A stretch of 64,000 bases of DNA, from contig JADYYP010000067.1 of NCBI GenBank assembly GCA_020853575.1, positions 1 to 64,000 of the forward strand. Reading direction: 5' to 3'. Below are positions 1 through 9,340 of this stretch, piece by piece; positions within the stretch are counted from its first letter, which is position 1; every line of letters begins with the position of its first letter. The translations under genes were made by a program, and so were the position numbers. This stretch comes from Planctomycetota bacterium. Its GTDB lineage: Bacteria > Planctomycetota > UBA1135 > GCA-002686595. Below the pieces are notes generated by a model. It saw only the letters and a program-made list of their open reading frames with translations, had not been told where the DNA came from and did not search any database.

Positions 1-114
1 CACAACAGACTTCGCGGGCTTCTCATCCGCTGGGAGCGCAACGCAGCCAACTACTTGGCGATGGTCCAACTCGCCTGCGGCCTCATCGCGTTTCAACAGA
101 CGTATGGGTTTTAG
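1..114 (+). CDS. IS5-family transposase, C-terminal fragment
   Basis: Only the last 37 codons lie in the window; the rest is off the left edge. The frame is open from base 1 to a TAG at 112-114 and reads RLRGLLIRWERNAANYLAM followed by a hydrophobic stretch. This matches the usual C-terminus of IS5/IS427-type DDE transposases, in which an R-W-E-(K/R) motif is followed by NY(L/R)AM and a helix. The catalytic residues are not visible, so activity cannot be judged. The fragment ends a few bases before a typical right terminal repeat, which supports the call. Confidence 0.8.
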   Translation, partial: HNRLRGLLIRWERNAANYLAMVQLACGLIAFQQTYGF

Positions 115-123
115 GACGTGCTC
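1..123 (+). mobile_element. Right end of an IS5 (IS427-like) insertion sequence
   Basis: After the transposase stop the sequence TTTTAGGACGTGCTC ends at 123. Its reverse complement, GAGCACGTCCTAAAA, resembles the terminal inverted repeats of IS427-group elements. It is followed by TTAG (124-127), which fits the short YTAR/TA target these elements usually duplicate. The left end and other target copy are outside the window, so length and target duplication cannot be confirmed. Confidence 0.7.
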
Positions 124-433
124 TTAGTCGAGATAATGCTGTCGACGGAACCGGAGGAGCCACTCAGTCAAGAGCAAGCGTGCGGCGATGAGTGCCTCTT
201 TGTCACGGGTTTGCCAGATGTCTGCGTCACCATAGGGACTGGACAGTATGGTCTACTTGATGTTCGACCAGAGTTTCGAGGTTCAAATGGGGAGATGCTC
301 TACTTTTTGGAACGTACCGACGTTGGGCTGCGGCGCAAGGAGTAGCCTCGCCGACGAGAAGAGCATTTGGAGTGAGAACGGTATCGCGGTGTGCCTCTGT
401 CATGTGACGTTCAGCGCCAGCGTCCGAGGTCAA
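124..433 (-). pseudogene. Truncated, probably frameshifted unknown gene beside the IS
   Basis: On the minus strand two adjacent frames give protein-like sequence with lower GC and less shadow-like composition than the surroundings. One frame covers roughly 433-227 and includes LNLETLVEHQVDHTVQ. A second, from about 240, includes GDADIWQTRDKEALIAARLL and ends FRRQHYLD. A one- or two-base shift near 235-245 would join them. The final TAA (126-124) lies exactly in the target TTAG of the insertion sequence, so the stop was probably created by the insertion and the gene once continued further. I recognise no family. It may be a chance pair of short open frames. Confidence 0.35.
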
Positions 434-903
434 GCGATTTTCGCGACGGTTCGGGAGGTCGCGGCTCGAGATCCTCAGTGAACGAGGGGAATAGCCTGGC
501 TGATTGGGTGCCCCAGAGCGTGCATGTGTGGCCTGTGACCGACGCCGATCCCTCGGGCAGCCCGTGCGGGCGCTGGGTGGTGAATGTCACGCGCCATTCG
601 AGTGGGTGCTCGCGTCGCCACGGCGACACGAGCCGTAATAGCAAGGGGGCTCCGCCCCCTGGGACCCCCGGTGTTCCATCCCAGAGGGGGTACCCTTTTC
701 TTGCTGCCGCCAGTGGGGTTCTCCGGCAAGAAACGTGACGGGCAACAGTCGACTGAGCTCCGCGGCGCGGCCGAAGCCTTGGCGCACGGGGCGATTTGCC
801 CGTGGACTTGCGAAGGCCCGTAACGGTTCCGAGCCGCTGCGGATCGAGCATGGCGCGTCGCACGACGTCTCGTGCCGCGCGCGCCCAAACCGGAGAGTCC
901 ACC
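434..903. other. Intergenic stretch with a GGGGGC/GCCCCC hairpin
   Basis: No convincing gene was found here; the long frames on the minus strand are shadows of the following CDS. The one clear structure is a hairpin at 644-660: AGGGGGC, loop TCC, GCCCCCT. More G/C runs follow it (GGGACCCCCGG and GAGGGGGTACCC to about 695). No T-run follows, so it looks more like a REP-type palindromic element than an intrinsic terminator. The promoter of the next gene must lie here, but no consensus could be picked out. Confidence 0.4.
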
Positions 904-2640
904 GTGAAGCACGCCCGCACATTCCCCGTCAGCTCCGCACTGTGCCTGCTCGCCTCGAGCGCCGCCGCGTTCCAGTCCTCGACCACGCGCGTCAGCGTGA
1001 GCTCCGCCGGCACACAAGGAAACAGCCTCAGCCACCAGGCCCGGATCTCCGCCGACGGCCGCTTCGTCGCGTTCCACAGCTCGGCCAGCAACCTCGTCGG
1101 TGGCGACACCAATGCTGCGCCCGACGTGTTCGTGCGCGACCTCCTCACGAGCACGACCGAGCGTGTGAGCGTCGCCACCGGAGGAGCGCAGGGCAACGGC
1201 AGTGGGTTCGAGCCCGCGATCTCCCCCGACGGCCGCTTCGTCGCGTTCGCCAGCTACGCCTCGAATTTCGTCGCGGGCGATGTCGGCGGAGTCGCGGACA
1301 TCTTCGTGCGCGACCGACTGAATGGCACGACCACGTGCGTCAGTCTCTCGACCGGCGGCGTACTCGGTGATGCCGAAAGCCACCTGCCTTCAGTCTCGTC
1401 GGACGGCCGTTTCATTGCATTCGAGAGCTACGCCGCCAACCTCGTTGCCGGCGACACGAACGGGCAGCCGGACATCTTCGTGCGCGACCTCACGCTCGGC
1501 ACAACCGAGCGCATCAGCATCTCGACCAGCGGAACGCAGAGCGATTGGTACAGCACGGAGGCGGTCATCTCCGCCGACGGACGCTTCGTCGCCTTCCAGA
1601 CCGGAGCCACCAACCTCTTCGGTGGAGACAACAACTTCCGCCCGGACATTCTCGTGCGCGACCGCGCGCTGGGCACGACGACGTGCGTGAGCAACGGAAT
1701 CGTCGGGGGCTTTGGAAGCGGTGGCGGCTTCGATCCGTCGATGTCGAGCGACGGGCGCTTCGTCGCGTTCCACAGCGACGGACCGGACCTCGTCACGGGC
1801 GACACGAACTTCACGGCGGACGTCTTCGTCCACGATCGCCTGCTCGGCATCAGGGAACGCGCCAGCATCGGTGCGGGCGGAGTGCAGGCCGATGCAGGCA
1901 GCCAGTCGGGCGTGATCTCCGCCGACGGCAGGTGCGTGGCCTTCGTGAGCTTCGCCTCCAACATCGGCGTCGGCGACACCAATGGGAGCATGGACGTCTA
2001 CTGGCGCGACCGAGTTGGCGACGCGACCGAGCGCATGAGCGTGTCCACGGCCGGAGTGCAGAACTTCGCCGTGAATCAGTACCCGACGATTTCGGCCGAC
2101 GGACGGCGTGTCGCGTTCGAGAGCTGCGCGACGACGCTCGTCGCGGGCGACACCAACGGCTTCATCGACTGCTTCCTACGCGATCGTGGCGTGGCGTTTC
2201 CAACGAGCTACTGCACGTCGGGCACGACGACCAACGGGTGCAACGCGACCATCTCGGCGATCACCAATCCGAGCGTGTCGCTCGCCAGCGCTTGCACGCT
2301 CGACGTCACCAACGTCGAGGGCCAGAAACTGGGGCTCTTCTTCTACGGTGTCGACAACACGGGCTTCACGCCGGTTCCGTGGGCGGCGACGAGCACGAGC
2401 TTCTTGTGCGTCAAGCCTCCGACTCAGCGCACCTTGGCGCAGCCGTCGGGCGGGACCGCGAACGCGTGCAACGGCTCGCTGGCCCTCGATTGGAATGCCT
2501 TCCAACTCGCGAACCCCGCCGCGCTCGGAACTCCCTGGCTAGCTGGCGAAAAAGCCTACGTTCAGGCCTGGTTCCGCGACCCGCCCGCTCCCAAGACCAC
2601 CAACCTGTCCAACGCGGTCGAGCTCACCTACCAGCCGTGA
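904..2640 (+). CDS. Secreted seven-repeat PD40/TolB-like beta-propeller protein
   Basis: A 578-residue exported protein. The GTG start at 904 is chosen because it is preceded by GGAGAG and opens a good signal peptide (KHARTFPVSSALCLLASSAAA). Residues ~27-432 contain seven tandem units of ~58 residues. Each has an (I/V)S(A/P/S)DGR(F/C/R)(V/I)AF strand like the PD40/TolB propeller motif, followed by GDTN and D(V/I)FVRD. Seven units suggest a seven-bladed propeller. Residues ~435-578 are the C-terminal domain shared with other exported proteins in this window (YCTSGTTTNGC at its start, WFRDPP and LSNAVEL near the end). The binding partner is unknown. The unit family is recognised from motifs; an extracellular or envelope location is inferred from the signal peptide. 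Confidence 0.85.
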   Translation: MKHARTFPVSSALCLLASSAAAFQSSTTRVSVSSAGTQGNSLSHQARISADGRFVAFHSSASNLVGGDTNAAPDVFVRDLLTSTTERVSVATGGAQGNGSGFEPAISPDGRFVAFASYASNFVAGDVGGVADIFVRDRLNGTTTCVSLSTGGVLGDAESHLPSVSSDGRFIAFESYAANLVAGDTNGQPDIFVRDLTLGTTERISISTSGTQSDWYSTEAVISADGRFVAFQTGATNLFGGDNNFRPDILVRDRALGTTTCVSNGIVGGFGSGGGFDPSMSSDGRFVAFHSDGPDLVTGDTNFTADVFVHDRLLGIRERASIGAGGVQADAGSQSGVISADGRCVAFVSFASNIGVGDTNGSMDVYWRDRVGDATERMSVSTAGVQNFAVNQYPTISADGRRVAFESCATTLVAGDTNGFIDCFLRDRGVAFPTSYCTSGTTTNGCNATISAITNPSVSLASACTLDVTNVEGQKLGLFFYGVDNTGFTPVPWAATSTSFLCVKPPTQRTLAQPSGGTANACNGSLALDWNAFQLANPAALGTPWLAGEKAYVQAWFRDPPAPKTTNLSNAVELTYQP

Positions 2641-2736
2641 TGCGACGCGGTGAGCGCCGCCACGAGCGCGGGGTGACGAGATCCGTGCTCTCGCTGGACG
2701 ACGCTCACGGGCGACGCGCGACTCGGACGCGGTCCG

Positions 2737-5271
2737 TCAGTGGAACGTGATCGCTAGACCGCTCGAGAGGTTCGTGGTCGCTGTTGGATTGACGTCGCGG
2801 TGCCAGGCTTGGAAGTTCCAGGTCTGCCCGGCGAGGAACACGGCGCCGCCGGGCAGCGCCTGGAAGTCGACGGCGTAGGTGAGCATGTTCGACGCCGCCG
2901 TGTTCTGCGTGCTGCCGCCCATGCGCATCACGGGCGGGCCGACGCACAACGTGCCTTGGCCGGCCAAGAACAGGGGCATCTGCTGCTGCGACGACGACAT
3001 CAGGAACAGACCGAGCACCGCTTGCGGCACCGGAGTCGCGCGCAGCGTGAGGTTCTGTTCGACGACGCGCACCGATCCTTCGGCGGTCGTCACGGCGCTG
3101 GCGCCCGTGGAGTTCGCGGGCGAAGTGCAATACGTCAGGCCAATCGTGCAGTCCATGCCGGAGAACCAAGCTCCGGGGCTGCCGAGATCACCTTGGCTCG
3201 AAGACCACGAGCCCTGTGCGTCGCTGGCGCTCGCCAACACCCAGCGATAGGCGTCGTCGGCTCCCGCGGCGAGCTCGCAACCCGAGGCGCTGCGATTCTG
3301 CGCGCGCACGCTGCCGGGGAAGTTCTGGTCGCCGTACACCAGCCGATCGACCAAGCTCGCGCTGGAGTCGAACACGTGGATGGCGTCGTTGCGGCTGAGA
3401 TTCGCCGTGTTGAGGCCGAGCACCGTGACGCCCGAGAGACCCCACGACGAGCTGAATGCAGCGGAGTCGCCTTCGGTGATCACGATCGACTGCCCCGAAG
3501 CCACGACGCCGGCGGGTGACAGGTCGAAGACGCCCGGTGTGGCGGAGTCGTCGTCGCAGCTCCAGCCCGTGAGGTCGATGCCGACGGTGCTCAGATTGGT
3601 CAGCTCGAAGAACTCGGGCCCAGCGCCGGAGTACATGTACTCGGTGATGCGCATTCCCGTCGCGCCGAGCGCATAGCGGGCCTCGAGCGGTGCGCCTTCC
3701 GCGCGCCGTGGCTCGAACACCATCGCAGCGCCATCCGCGGCACCCGACGCGGCGCCGACGTAGTACTCGACGATCGCACCGCTCGAGCCGACGATCGGCA
3801 GCGTTGCGCCGTAGACGTCGTCGCCGCTCGCGCCGTCGCCGTGCAACCCATCGTCGAACATCGGCGTCGAGATGAACCGGCCCTGCAGGCGCGAATAGAG
3901 CAGCACCTCCGCGACCGGCACGCTCGGTCCGCGCACTTGCGCGCTCACCTGCACGCTCTGGCCGGCCTGCGGCGCGCTGGGCGTGTGCTGCACCCAGTCG
4001 ATCACCGGCGGCGGGTCGCCGAGCTCCGGATCCGCGAGCAGGAACGCGCGGCGCTGATCGACGAAGTTCTGCAGCCCCGGCGCGATGATCGTCAGCGCCC
4101 CCGCTTGGATCGGGATGTCGCTGGCGAAGTTCTGCTGGAACTCCGCGTAGCTGTAGATCTTCTTCGGATCCGCCTGCACGGCGGCGTCGATCAGCGCCCG
4201 CGCCGCATCGATCTTGGGGCCGAGCGTGCTCCAGGAGAAGTCGGCCAGCATCGCGCGCAGATGCGCGTAGTAGCGCTCTCGCGCGCGCGCGTCCTGCATC
4301 AGCCGTTGGAGCACGGGCCGCTCGGCGTCACCGAAGTGGAACGTGCTCGGGAGCGTGTAGAGCACGCCACCGGGCCAGCGCACGAGCGCCACGCCGAACG
4401 ACTCGTTGCCGTCGTAGTTGTTGAGGTGCGCCTGGCCGTGGCGCGGATCGAGATACACGTAGAAGTCGGCGCCCTTGGCGATGTAGCTGTCCTTGTCCAT
4501 GAACAGGTTCTCGCCCGCGACGCACCACAGCGCCGAATCGACGGAGAGCTTGGCGTCCAGCGTCGCGTACTGACCGATCGGGGTGTTGGCGACGACGTTG
4601 CACAGATCGATGAACGTCTGCCAGGGATTGGGCAGTCCTCCGTCGTCCTTGAGCTCGTACGAGCGCTGGTACGCGAGCGGGTTCGTGCCGAGGTACTGCA
4701 ACGCGCCACCGGTCGACTCGACTGCTTTCCAGCGCGCGCCGTTCGACGAGGCGAAGAACTCGCGCAACAGGGTCGCGTTGTACTGCTGCACGTTCGCGTA
4801 GACGCCCCAATCCTGCCCGTTGATGCGCAACACGACGTGGTTCGCGCGCGGTGCGGGCATGTAGTCTCGGAGGAAGTTGAAGAAGGCCACTTCGCGACAG
4901 AACGTGGGATCCTCGAAGGCGTTGTTGAGATTGAGCGTCTTGTAGCCGCCGAGATCGAGGTTCGGATCGGTGAAGTCCAGCTCGATGTTGAACGAGGCCT
5001 TTTGCGAGCCCGGCGGCAACAGGTTGAATGACGTCTTGCCCTTGATGCGCACGCCGACGCCGGGGTAGACGACGCCCTTGTAGGTCAGGTCCGCCGCCAG
5101 GTTCTGATCGAGCCCCGCGTCGTAATTGGCGACGAGCGTCGACCAGAACATCGGACTGGCGAACGCGATATCGATCGTCTCGAGCTGCGTGACGTCGTAC
5201 AGGTCGTTCGACTGCGCAACGGCAACGACCGAAGTCAGGGCCGACAACACCGCGGCATGTGCGCAACGCAT
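2737..5271 (-). CDS. Secreted CotH-like protein with lamin-tail domain
   Basis: 844 residues from the ATG at 5271, chosen because a signal peptide follows at once (MRCAHAAVLSALTSVVAVAQ); an open extension upstream to 5631 is arginine-rich shadow. Residues ~25-390 match the CotH family, known from spore-coat CotH as an atypical secreted kinase fold: GVGVRIKGKTSFN, LNLNNAFEDPTFCREVAFF, WGVYANVQQYN and LNNYDGNESFG. Residues ~540-660 resemble a lamin-tail domain (ITEYMYSGAGPEFFELTN, GIDLTGWSCDD). The last ~132 residues are a diverged copy of the shared C-terminal domain (TYCTSPANSTG, LCVGPPVMR, FQAWHRD). Convergent with the preceding gene. Whether it phosphorylates anything cannot be told from this. 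Confidence 0.85.
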   Translation of the reverse strand: MRCAHAAVLSALTSVVAVAQSNDLYDVTQLETIDIAFASPMFWSTLVANYDAGLDQNLAADLTYKGVVYPGVGVRIKGKTSFNLLPPGSQKASFNIELDFTDPNLDLGGYKTLNLNNAFEDPTFCREVAFFNFLRDYMPAPRANHVVLRINGQDWGVYANVQQYNATLLREFFASSNGARWKAVESTGGALQYLGTNPLAYQRSYELKDDGGLPNPWQTFIDLCNVVANTPIGQYATLDAKLSVDSALWCVAGENLFMDKDSYIAKGADFYVYLDPRHGQAHLNNYDGNESFGVALVRWPGGVLYTLPSTFHFGDAERPVLQRLMQDARARERYYAHLRAMLADFSWSTLGPKIDAARALIDAAVQADPKKIYSYAEFQQNFASDIPIQAGALTIIAPGLQNFVDQRRAFLLADPELGDPPPVIDWVQHTPSAPQAGQSVQVSAQVRGPSVPVAEVLLYSRLQGRFISTPMFDDGLHGDGASGDDVYGATLPIVGSSGAIVEYYVGAASGAADGAAMVFEPRRAEGAPLEARYALGATGMRITEYMYSGAGPEFFELTNLSTVGIDLTGWSCDDDSATPGVFDLSPAGVVASGQSIVITEGDSAAFSSSWGLSGVTVLGLNTANLSRNDAIHVFDSSASLVDRLVYGDQNFPGSVRAQNRSASGCELAAGADDAYRWVLASASDAQGSWSSSQGDLGSPGAWFSGMDCTIGLTYCTSPANSTGASAVTTAEGSVRVVEQNLTLRATPVPQAVLGLFLMSSSQQQMPLFLAGQGTLCVGPPVMRMGGSTQNTAASNMLTYAVDFQALPGGAVFLAGQTWNFQAWHRDVNPTATTNLSSGLAITFH

Positions 5272-5921
5272 CAGACTTGCTCCCTGTGCGGCGAATCGGA
5301 CAGGCAATGCGCGGCGGCCGTCGTCGCGGCTGCGCGCCCGCCTCGTCGCCGCCACTCTGATTTCCCGAGGGCCGTCACACCTCTGGCGTCGATGCCAGGT
5401 CGGTGGGAATCGGTTCAGGATATCTCGAGTCCCTGCGCCGGCTCCCGTTGAGCCCGGGCTCGCTCTGGGGACGCTCGACGGGACTCGAGCCCGACTTCGG
5501 CGGGCAAGCGCGCGTCTCGTGGCGGCCGCTCGCGCGCGCTCGAGAGCCGCGGTGGCGCCGCGGCACGGAGGAGCACGCAGCCTCGATCTAGAACTCCCGC
5601 GCCACTCGAGCCGGCGCGGGGCGTGCCGCACCTTCGAACGGAAATGAGCGGACGAGAGCCTCGAGCGCGACCGGCGCGTGCGTGGGTTGGCTCGCGCTCG
5701 TCACTCGGCGCCGCATCGAGAGGCCGCCTCCGAGCCGTCGGCCGAAGGGACCCTGGAACAGCCCCGACACGGCACGCCGCGAGGCGAACACCGCGTTCGC
5801 GAGCCGGCGGCGAGCGGCGGGTCGCGCATTTCCTGGAATCTCGGTCGCGCGTCCGGAAGGACGGCGGATTGGGGCGCGTTCCAGTCCTCCCCCACTCCTT
5901 GCGCAGCGCACCAAGCTCACC
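5272..5921. other. Divergent intergenic region, no gene seen
   Basis: About 650 bases between the divergent CotH-like and FG-GAP genes. Long open frames exist on both strands but all are arginine/alanine-rich, as expected from high-GC noncoding DNA. The region must carry both promoters; none could be identified with confidence. Confidence 0.5.
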
Positions 5922-7727
5922 ATGAACGCGACCCGATTCCTTCTCCGCACCTCGGTCTTGGCCTGCGCCACGGCACTCCATGCCCAGACCTTGGTGCGCT
6001 CGGTCAACGGCCCCGCGGCGCTCGCGCGCTTCGGAAAGGCGTGCCTCCTCATTCCCGACCAGAATGGCGACGGAGTGAAGGACGTGCTCCTGGGCGCGCC
6101 CGGATTCAACTCAGGCCGCGGCGCGATCTACTGCGTGTCCGGTGCCTACCTGATGACAGGAGTGGGCGCCTCGAGCCTGTGGAGCCTGGCGCCGACGGCC
6201 AACGCCGGAGACGAGTTCGGGACCGCGATCGACGACGTCGGAGACGTCACCGGGGACGGTGTGCGCGATTACGCGGTCGGCCAGCCCGGATACGACAACC
6301 CTTCGAGCAGCACCGCGGGAGCGGTGCGCCTCGTCAACGGCGCGACGCGCACGGTCGTCTCGCTGATCCAAGGCAGCGGCTTCGCCGCGTTGGGAACCTC
6401 GCTGGCGGCCTGTGGGGACGTCAATGGCAATGGCGTCGCCGATCTCGCGGTCGGAGCACCCGCGGCCGGCGTAACTGGCATGGTGTTCGTGCTCGACGGC
6501 AGCTCGCTCGACACGTCCGATTTCGTCTCGTTTGTCGCGATAAGGACAATCAGTGGCACGAGCAACGACTGGTCCGTGGGGCAGTCCGTGTCCGGAGGCA
6601 AGGACCTCACCGGAGATGGAGTCCCGGACATCTTGATCGGCGCTCCGCACTCCGACGGCCCGAACACTGCCCTCGACTCCGGCCTCGTCATCCTGTTCAA
6701 CCCCGCGACCAGCACGTCGAAGAAAATCTACTCGAGCGTTCTGGGTGAGCACTTCGGTACTTCCGTTTCGGTCGGCGACGACTACGACGGCGACGGCGTT
6801 GCCGACGTCGTCGTCGGGGCGCCCGACTTCCAAAACGGCACGGGGTATCGAATTGGGCGCGCCGTCGTGCTCTCCGGCGCGCGCATCGCTGCGCTTCAAC
6901 AGCCCTACGAGATGCGCTCGATCCCGTTCGCGAGCTCGGTCCTGCCCCCGCCGACGCACAACGATCCCGATCCGAACTTCCGCTTCGGCGCCTCCGTTCG
7001 TGCCGTGGCCGATCTCAACGGCGACGGCGTCGGGGACTACATGGTCGGCGCTCCGGACTTCTTCACGGCCGCGTTCCCCAGTGGCTGGAACTTCCGAGGT
7101 GTGGTGCGCATCTACTCAGGAGCGACGGGAACGCAGTTGAGCTCGATCGCCGGTTCCGCGACGGACAAGCTGGGAGACGGACCCGGCTGCTCGATCGGTG
7201 ACCTGAACGGCGACGGGCTGCGTGAGCTGATCGTGACTGGCTCCCTGGCGGATGCCGGTGGAACCGACAGCGGTGTGCTGCGCTGCTACCGGCTGTTTCC
7301 CATCGCGGCCGTGCCCTACTGCATCGCGAAGGTCAACAGCCTGGGATGTTCGCCGAGCGTCGGCTCGAGCGGCACGGCGAGCGCAACTTCGGGGGCTCCG
7401 TTCCTCGTCACCTGTTCCCAGGTGATCAACCAGAAGCAGGGTCTGCTGTTCTATTCGCACACACCGGCGTTCATCCCGTTCCAGGGCGGCACGAAGTGCG
7501 TCGGCGCGCCCGCCGCGCGCACACCCATCCAGGACTCCGGCGGTTCGCTGGTCGGCAACGACTGCAGCGGCGGTTTCAGCCTCGACTTCAATGCGCGCAT
7601 CGCGAGCGGCATCGACCCCACACTGAGCTCGGGCAGCGAGGTTTACGCGCAGTTCTGGTCGCGCGACCCGGCGAGTGTGAGCACCACGAGCCCGTCGAAC
7701 GCGATCCAGTTCGTGATCAACCCGTGA
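5922..7727 (+). CDS. Secreted FG-GAP (integrin-alpha-like) seven-repeat protein
   Basis: 601 residues from ATG 5922, with a signal peptide ending ...LACATALHAQ. Seven FG-GAP/integrin-alpha-type units carry calcium-loop motifs: DQNGDGVKDVLLGAP, DVTGDGVRDYAVGQP, DVNGNGVADLAVGAP, DLTGDGVPDILIGAP, DYDGDGVADVVVGAP, DLNGDGVGDYMVGAP and DLNGDGLRELIV. This predicts a seven-bladed, Ca-binding propeller. Residues ~465-601 are the shared C-terminal domain (YCIAKVNSLGC, INQKQGLLFY, TKCVGAP, FWSRDP). Close paralogues sit at 25017 and 26879. A conserved 3' element begins 38 nt after the stop. Function is probably adhesion or structural binding at the cell surface, by inference from fold and export only. 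Confidence 0.88.
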   Translation: MNATRFLLRTSVLACATALHAQTLVRSVNGPAALARFGKACLLIPDQNGDGVKDVLLGAPGFNSGRGAIYCVSGAYLMTGVGASSLWSLAPTANAGDEFGTAIDDVGDVTGDGVRDYAVGQPGYDNPSSSTAGAVRLVNGATRTVVSLIQGSGFAALGTSLAACGDVNGNGVADLAVGAPAAGVTGMVFVLDGSSLDTSDFVSFVAIRTISGTSNDWSVGQSVSGGKDLTGDGVPDILIGAPHSDGPNTALDSGLVILFNPATSTSKKIYSSVLGEHFGTSVSVGDDYDGDGVADVVVGAPDFQNGTGYRIGRAVVLSGARIAALQQPYEMRSIPFASSVLPPPTHNDPDPNFRFGASVRAVADLNGDGVGDYMVGAPDFFTAAFPSGWNFRGVVRIYSGATGTQLSSIAGSATDKLGDGPGCSIGDLNGDGLRELIVTGSLADAGGTDSGVLRCYRLFPIAAVPYCIAKVNSLGCSPSVGSSGTASATSGAPFLVTCSQVINQKQGLLFYSHTPAFIPFQGGTKCVGAPAARTPIQDSGGSLVGNDCSGGFSLDFNARIASGIDPTLSSGSEVYAQFWSRDPASVSTTSPSNAIQFVINP

Positions 7728-7765
7728 TATGGACGGACCGCGCTAGCGCCGCCGACGGATTTCGC

Positions 7766-7884
7766 CGGACTTGAGTCGTTGCCGAGGCTGGCTGCCCGAA
7801 AGGACGGTCAGCCTCGTGTGTTTCCCGGCCACTTGGCAAGGAGCGCGAGGACGGCGAGCGTCGGAGCTCTTAGCGACGGTCGAG
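7766..7884 (+). repeat. ~118-bp conserved 3' element, copy A
   Basis: This stretch is about 80 percent identical by eye to the reverse complement of 62923-63040. Both copies start 38 nt after the stop codon of a gene ending in the shared C-terminal domain and lie in the same orientation as that gene. Both contain an eight-base-pair hairpin, CGAGGCTG...CAGCCTCG (here 7783-7790 with 7809-7816), followed by TGTGTTTCC. An indel inside the hairpin loop shifts the reading frame between the copies, so it is not a shared protein. It may be a 3' UTR or terminator element, or a small dispersed repeat. Confidence 0.65.
7783..7825 (+). terminator. Putative terminator hairpin after the FG-GAP gene
   Basis: Stem CGAGGCTG (7783-7790) and CAGCCTCG (7809-7816) with an 18-base loop, followed by TGTGTTTCC. 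The stem is kept in the second copy of the repeat near 63000. The loop is long and the T-run weak, so termination is only likely. Confidence 0.4.
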
Positions 7885-8158
7885 GCCAGCAGCGGTCTCG
7901 GAGAGGTTTCATCCGCTGGCTCGTGGCTCTCGCGCACGGCCCGGCTCGGGGCATCTCGGCTGCGAGCGCGCTGCGTTCAGGCAACCTCATCGCGACATCG
8001 ATCGACCGCGGCCGTGGGCGTCGACGAACGTGTCGAGCACCTGGACAGCTCGCGATGTACTCCCATACGCTCCGCCGCGACAGCCCGTGCGCGGGAGCCA
8101 CGCGACCACCTCGGCAGGGGCTGGTTCGCATGGACATGGAGCGCGAGCGGTGCATCCC

Positions 8159-9055
8159 ATGTGCATGTCGAACGCCAACGCCAATTTCTATCCGTCGCTG
8201 CTCTCGGTGTGTGCCGCGCTCCTCGGTGCATGCGCTCCACTGCGCGTGGACGACGTCAACCGACCGGAGCGGTATGCAGCGTCGTGGGGACAGTTCTTCG
8301 TCGACACCTACACCAATCCTCGTCAAGTCTCGTTGCTTCGGCTGGGTGCCGGCGAGGCGCGCCCCGCCGAGTACTGGGTGTTCGAGTGGACCGCTCGGGA
8401 TCAGCGGCTGCGGCCGTTGCACAGCGCCCAGCTCCGCACGCGCTGGGCTCCATGGTCGTGGCGCGCGGCGGCTGATGGTCGCTTCCTCGTGACCTTCGAC
8501 GATCGCTTCGAACCGCAGGGATCGACCGACACCTGTGTCGTGATCTACGACTTCGTCCGCGGCGAAAGCGTTGCGGTGCGAGCTGACGAGTTCGTGCCCC
8601 AGCGCTGGCTGGCGAGCGCGAGCGCGCGCGCCCGATGGGACGGTGGTCCCGCGTACGTCGACCCGCTGCTGCACGTGATCTACACGACCACGCCCGCTCG
8701 AGCGCGAGCAGACACCAATCCCTTCGTCGTCATCGACTTGCTCAGCCTCAGCGTGGGTGTGGAGCCCGTCCCGGAGCACCTGCCCGCTCGGGCCTACTGT
8801 GAGACCGCCGACGGTCACGCATGGGAGTGGGAGTGCTCCATGGGCGACGCGCGAGAACCCGACTGGCTCGAGCCCCTCGCCTTGCCGAAGTTCCTGAAAG
8901 GCGAGCGCGTCCAGGCGTGCTCGGGCGGAGAGGCCGGCGGCACGATCGAGGACACGGTCTACTTCCGCCTCGAAGCGGCCAGCGGCGATTACGTGCGTTG
9001 CGCCGCCAGCGAATGGACGGCCCCTCCGCTGAGCGGGCAGCCTCGGACCAGGTAG
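8159..9055 (+). CDS. Putative lipoprotein of unknown function
   Basis: 298 residues from ATG 8159 (a second ATG follows at 8165). The N-terminus has a hydrophobic segment and a lipobox (SVCAALLGAC), so the mature protein probably begins at that Cys and is lipid-anchored. The rest is soluble, acidic and tryptophan-rich (YWVFEWTARDQRL, RTRWAPWSWRA), with few repeats and no recognised domain. Paired cysteines near the C-terminus (YCETADGHAWEWEC, QACSGG, VRCA) may form disulfides. It stands alone, about 430 bases after the FG-GAP gene. Codon use fits the neighbours, which supports a real gene, but I cannot assign a role. Confidence 0.65.
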   Translation: MCMSNANANFYPSLLSVCAALLGACAPLRVDDVNRPERYAASWGQFFVDTYTNPRQVSLLRLGAGEARPAEYWVFEWTARDQRLRPLHSAQLRTRWAPWSWRAAADGRFLVTFDDRFEPQGSTDTCVVIYDFVRGESVAVRADEFVPQRWLASASARARWDGGPAYVDPLLHVIYTTTPARARADTNPFVVIDLLSLSVGVEPVPEHLPARAYCETADGHAWEWECSMGDAREPDWLEPLALPKFLKGERVQACSGGEAGGTIEDTVYFRLEAASGDYVRCAASEWTAPPLSGQPRTR

Positions 9056-9340
9056 CGCGTCCGCCGCGCGAACCGCGAACGATCATGGGCGCTCGCGCAT
9101 CGGAGCGCGAAGCGCAGGGGGCTGGAATGCTCTGGTCCCCCTGCCGCGGGGATCCGGGAGATTCCTGCCGCTTCGTTCGAGCGCTCGGGCGCCCGCGAAG
9201 TCGGCGGAACCTCTACCGCGCCACGGTATCGGTGGCAGAATCAGGATGCGGCATTTCGCCCGCACGTTGCACGTCGACCCCCAAGGCCGCTGATCGGTGC
9301 TCTCGGCGCGCACGTTTCAACTCAGGAGCAACTCAGGTCC

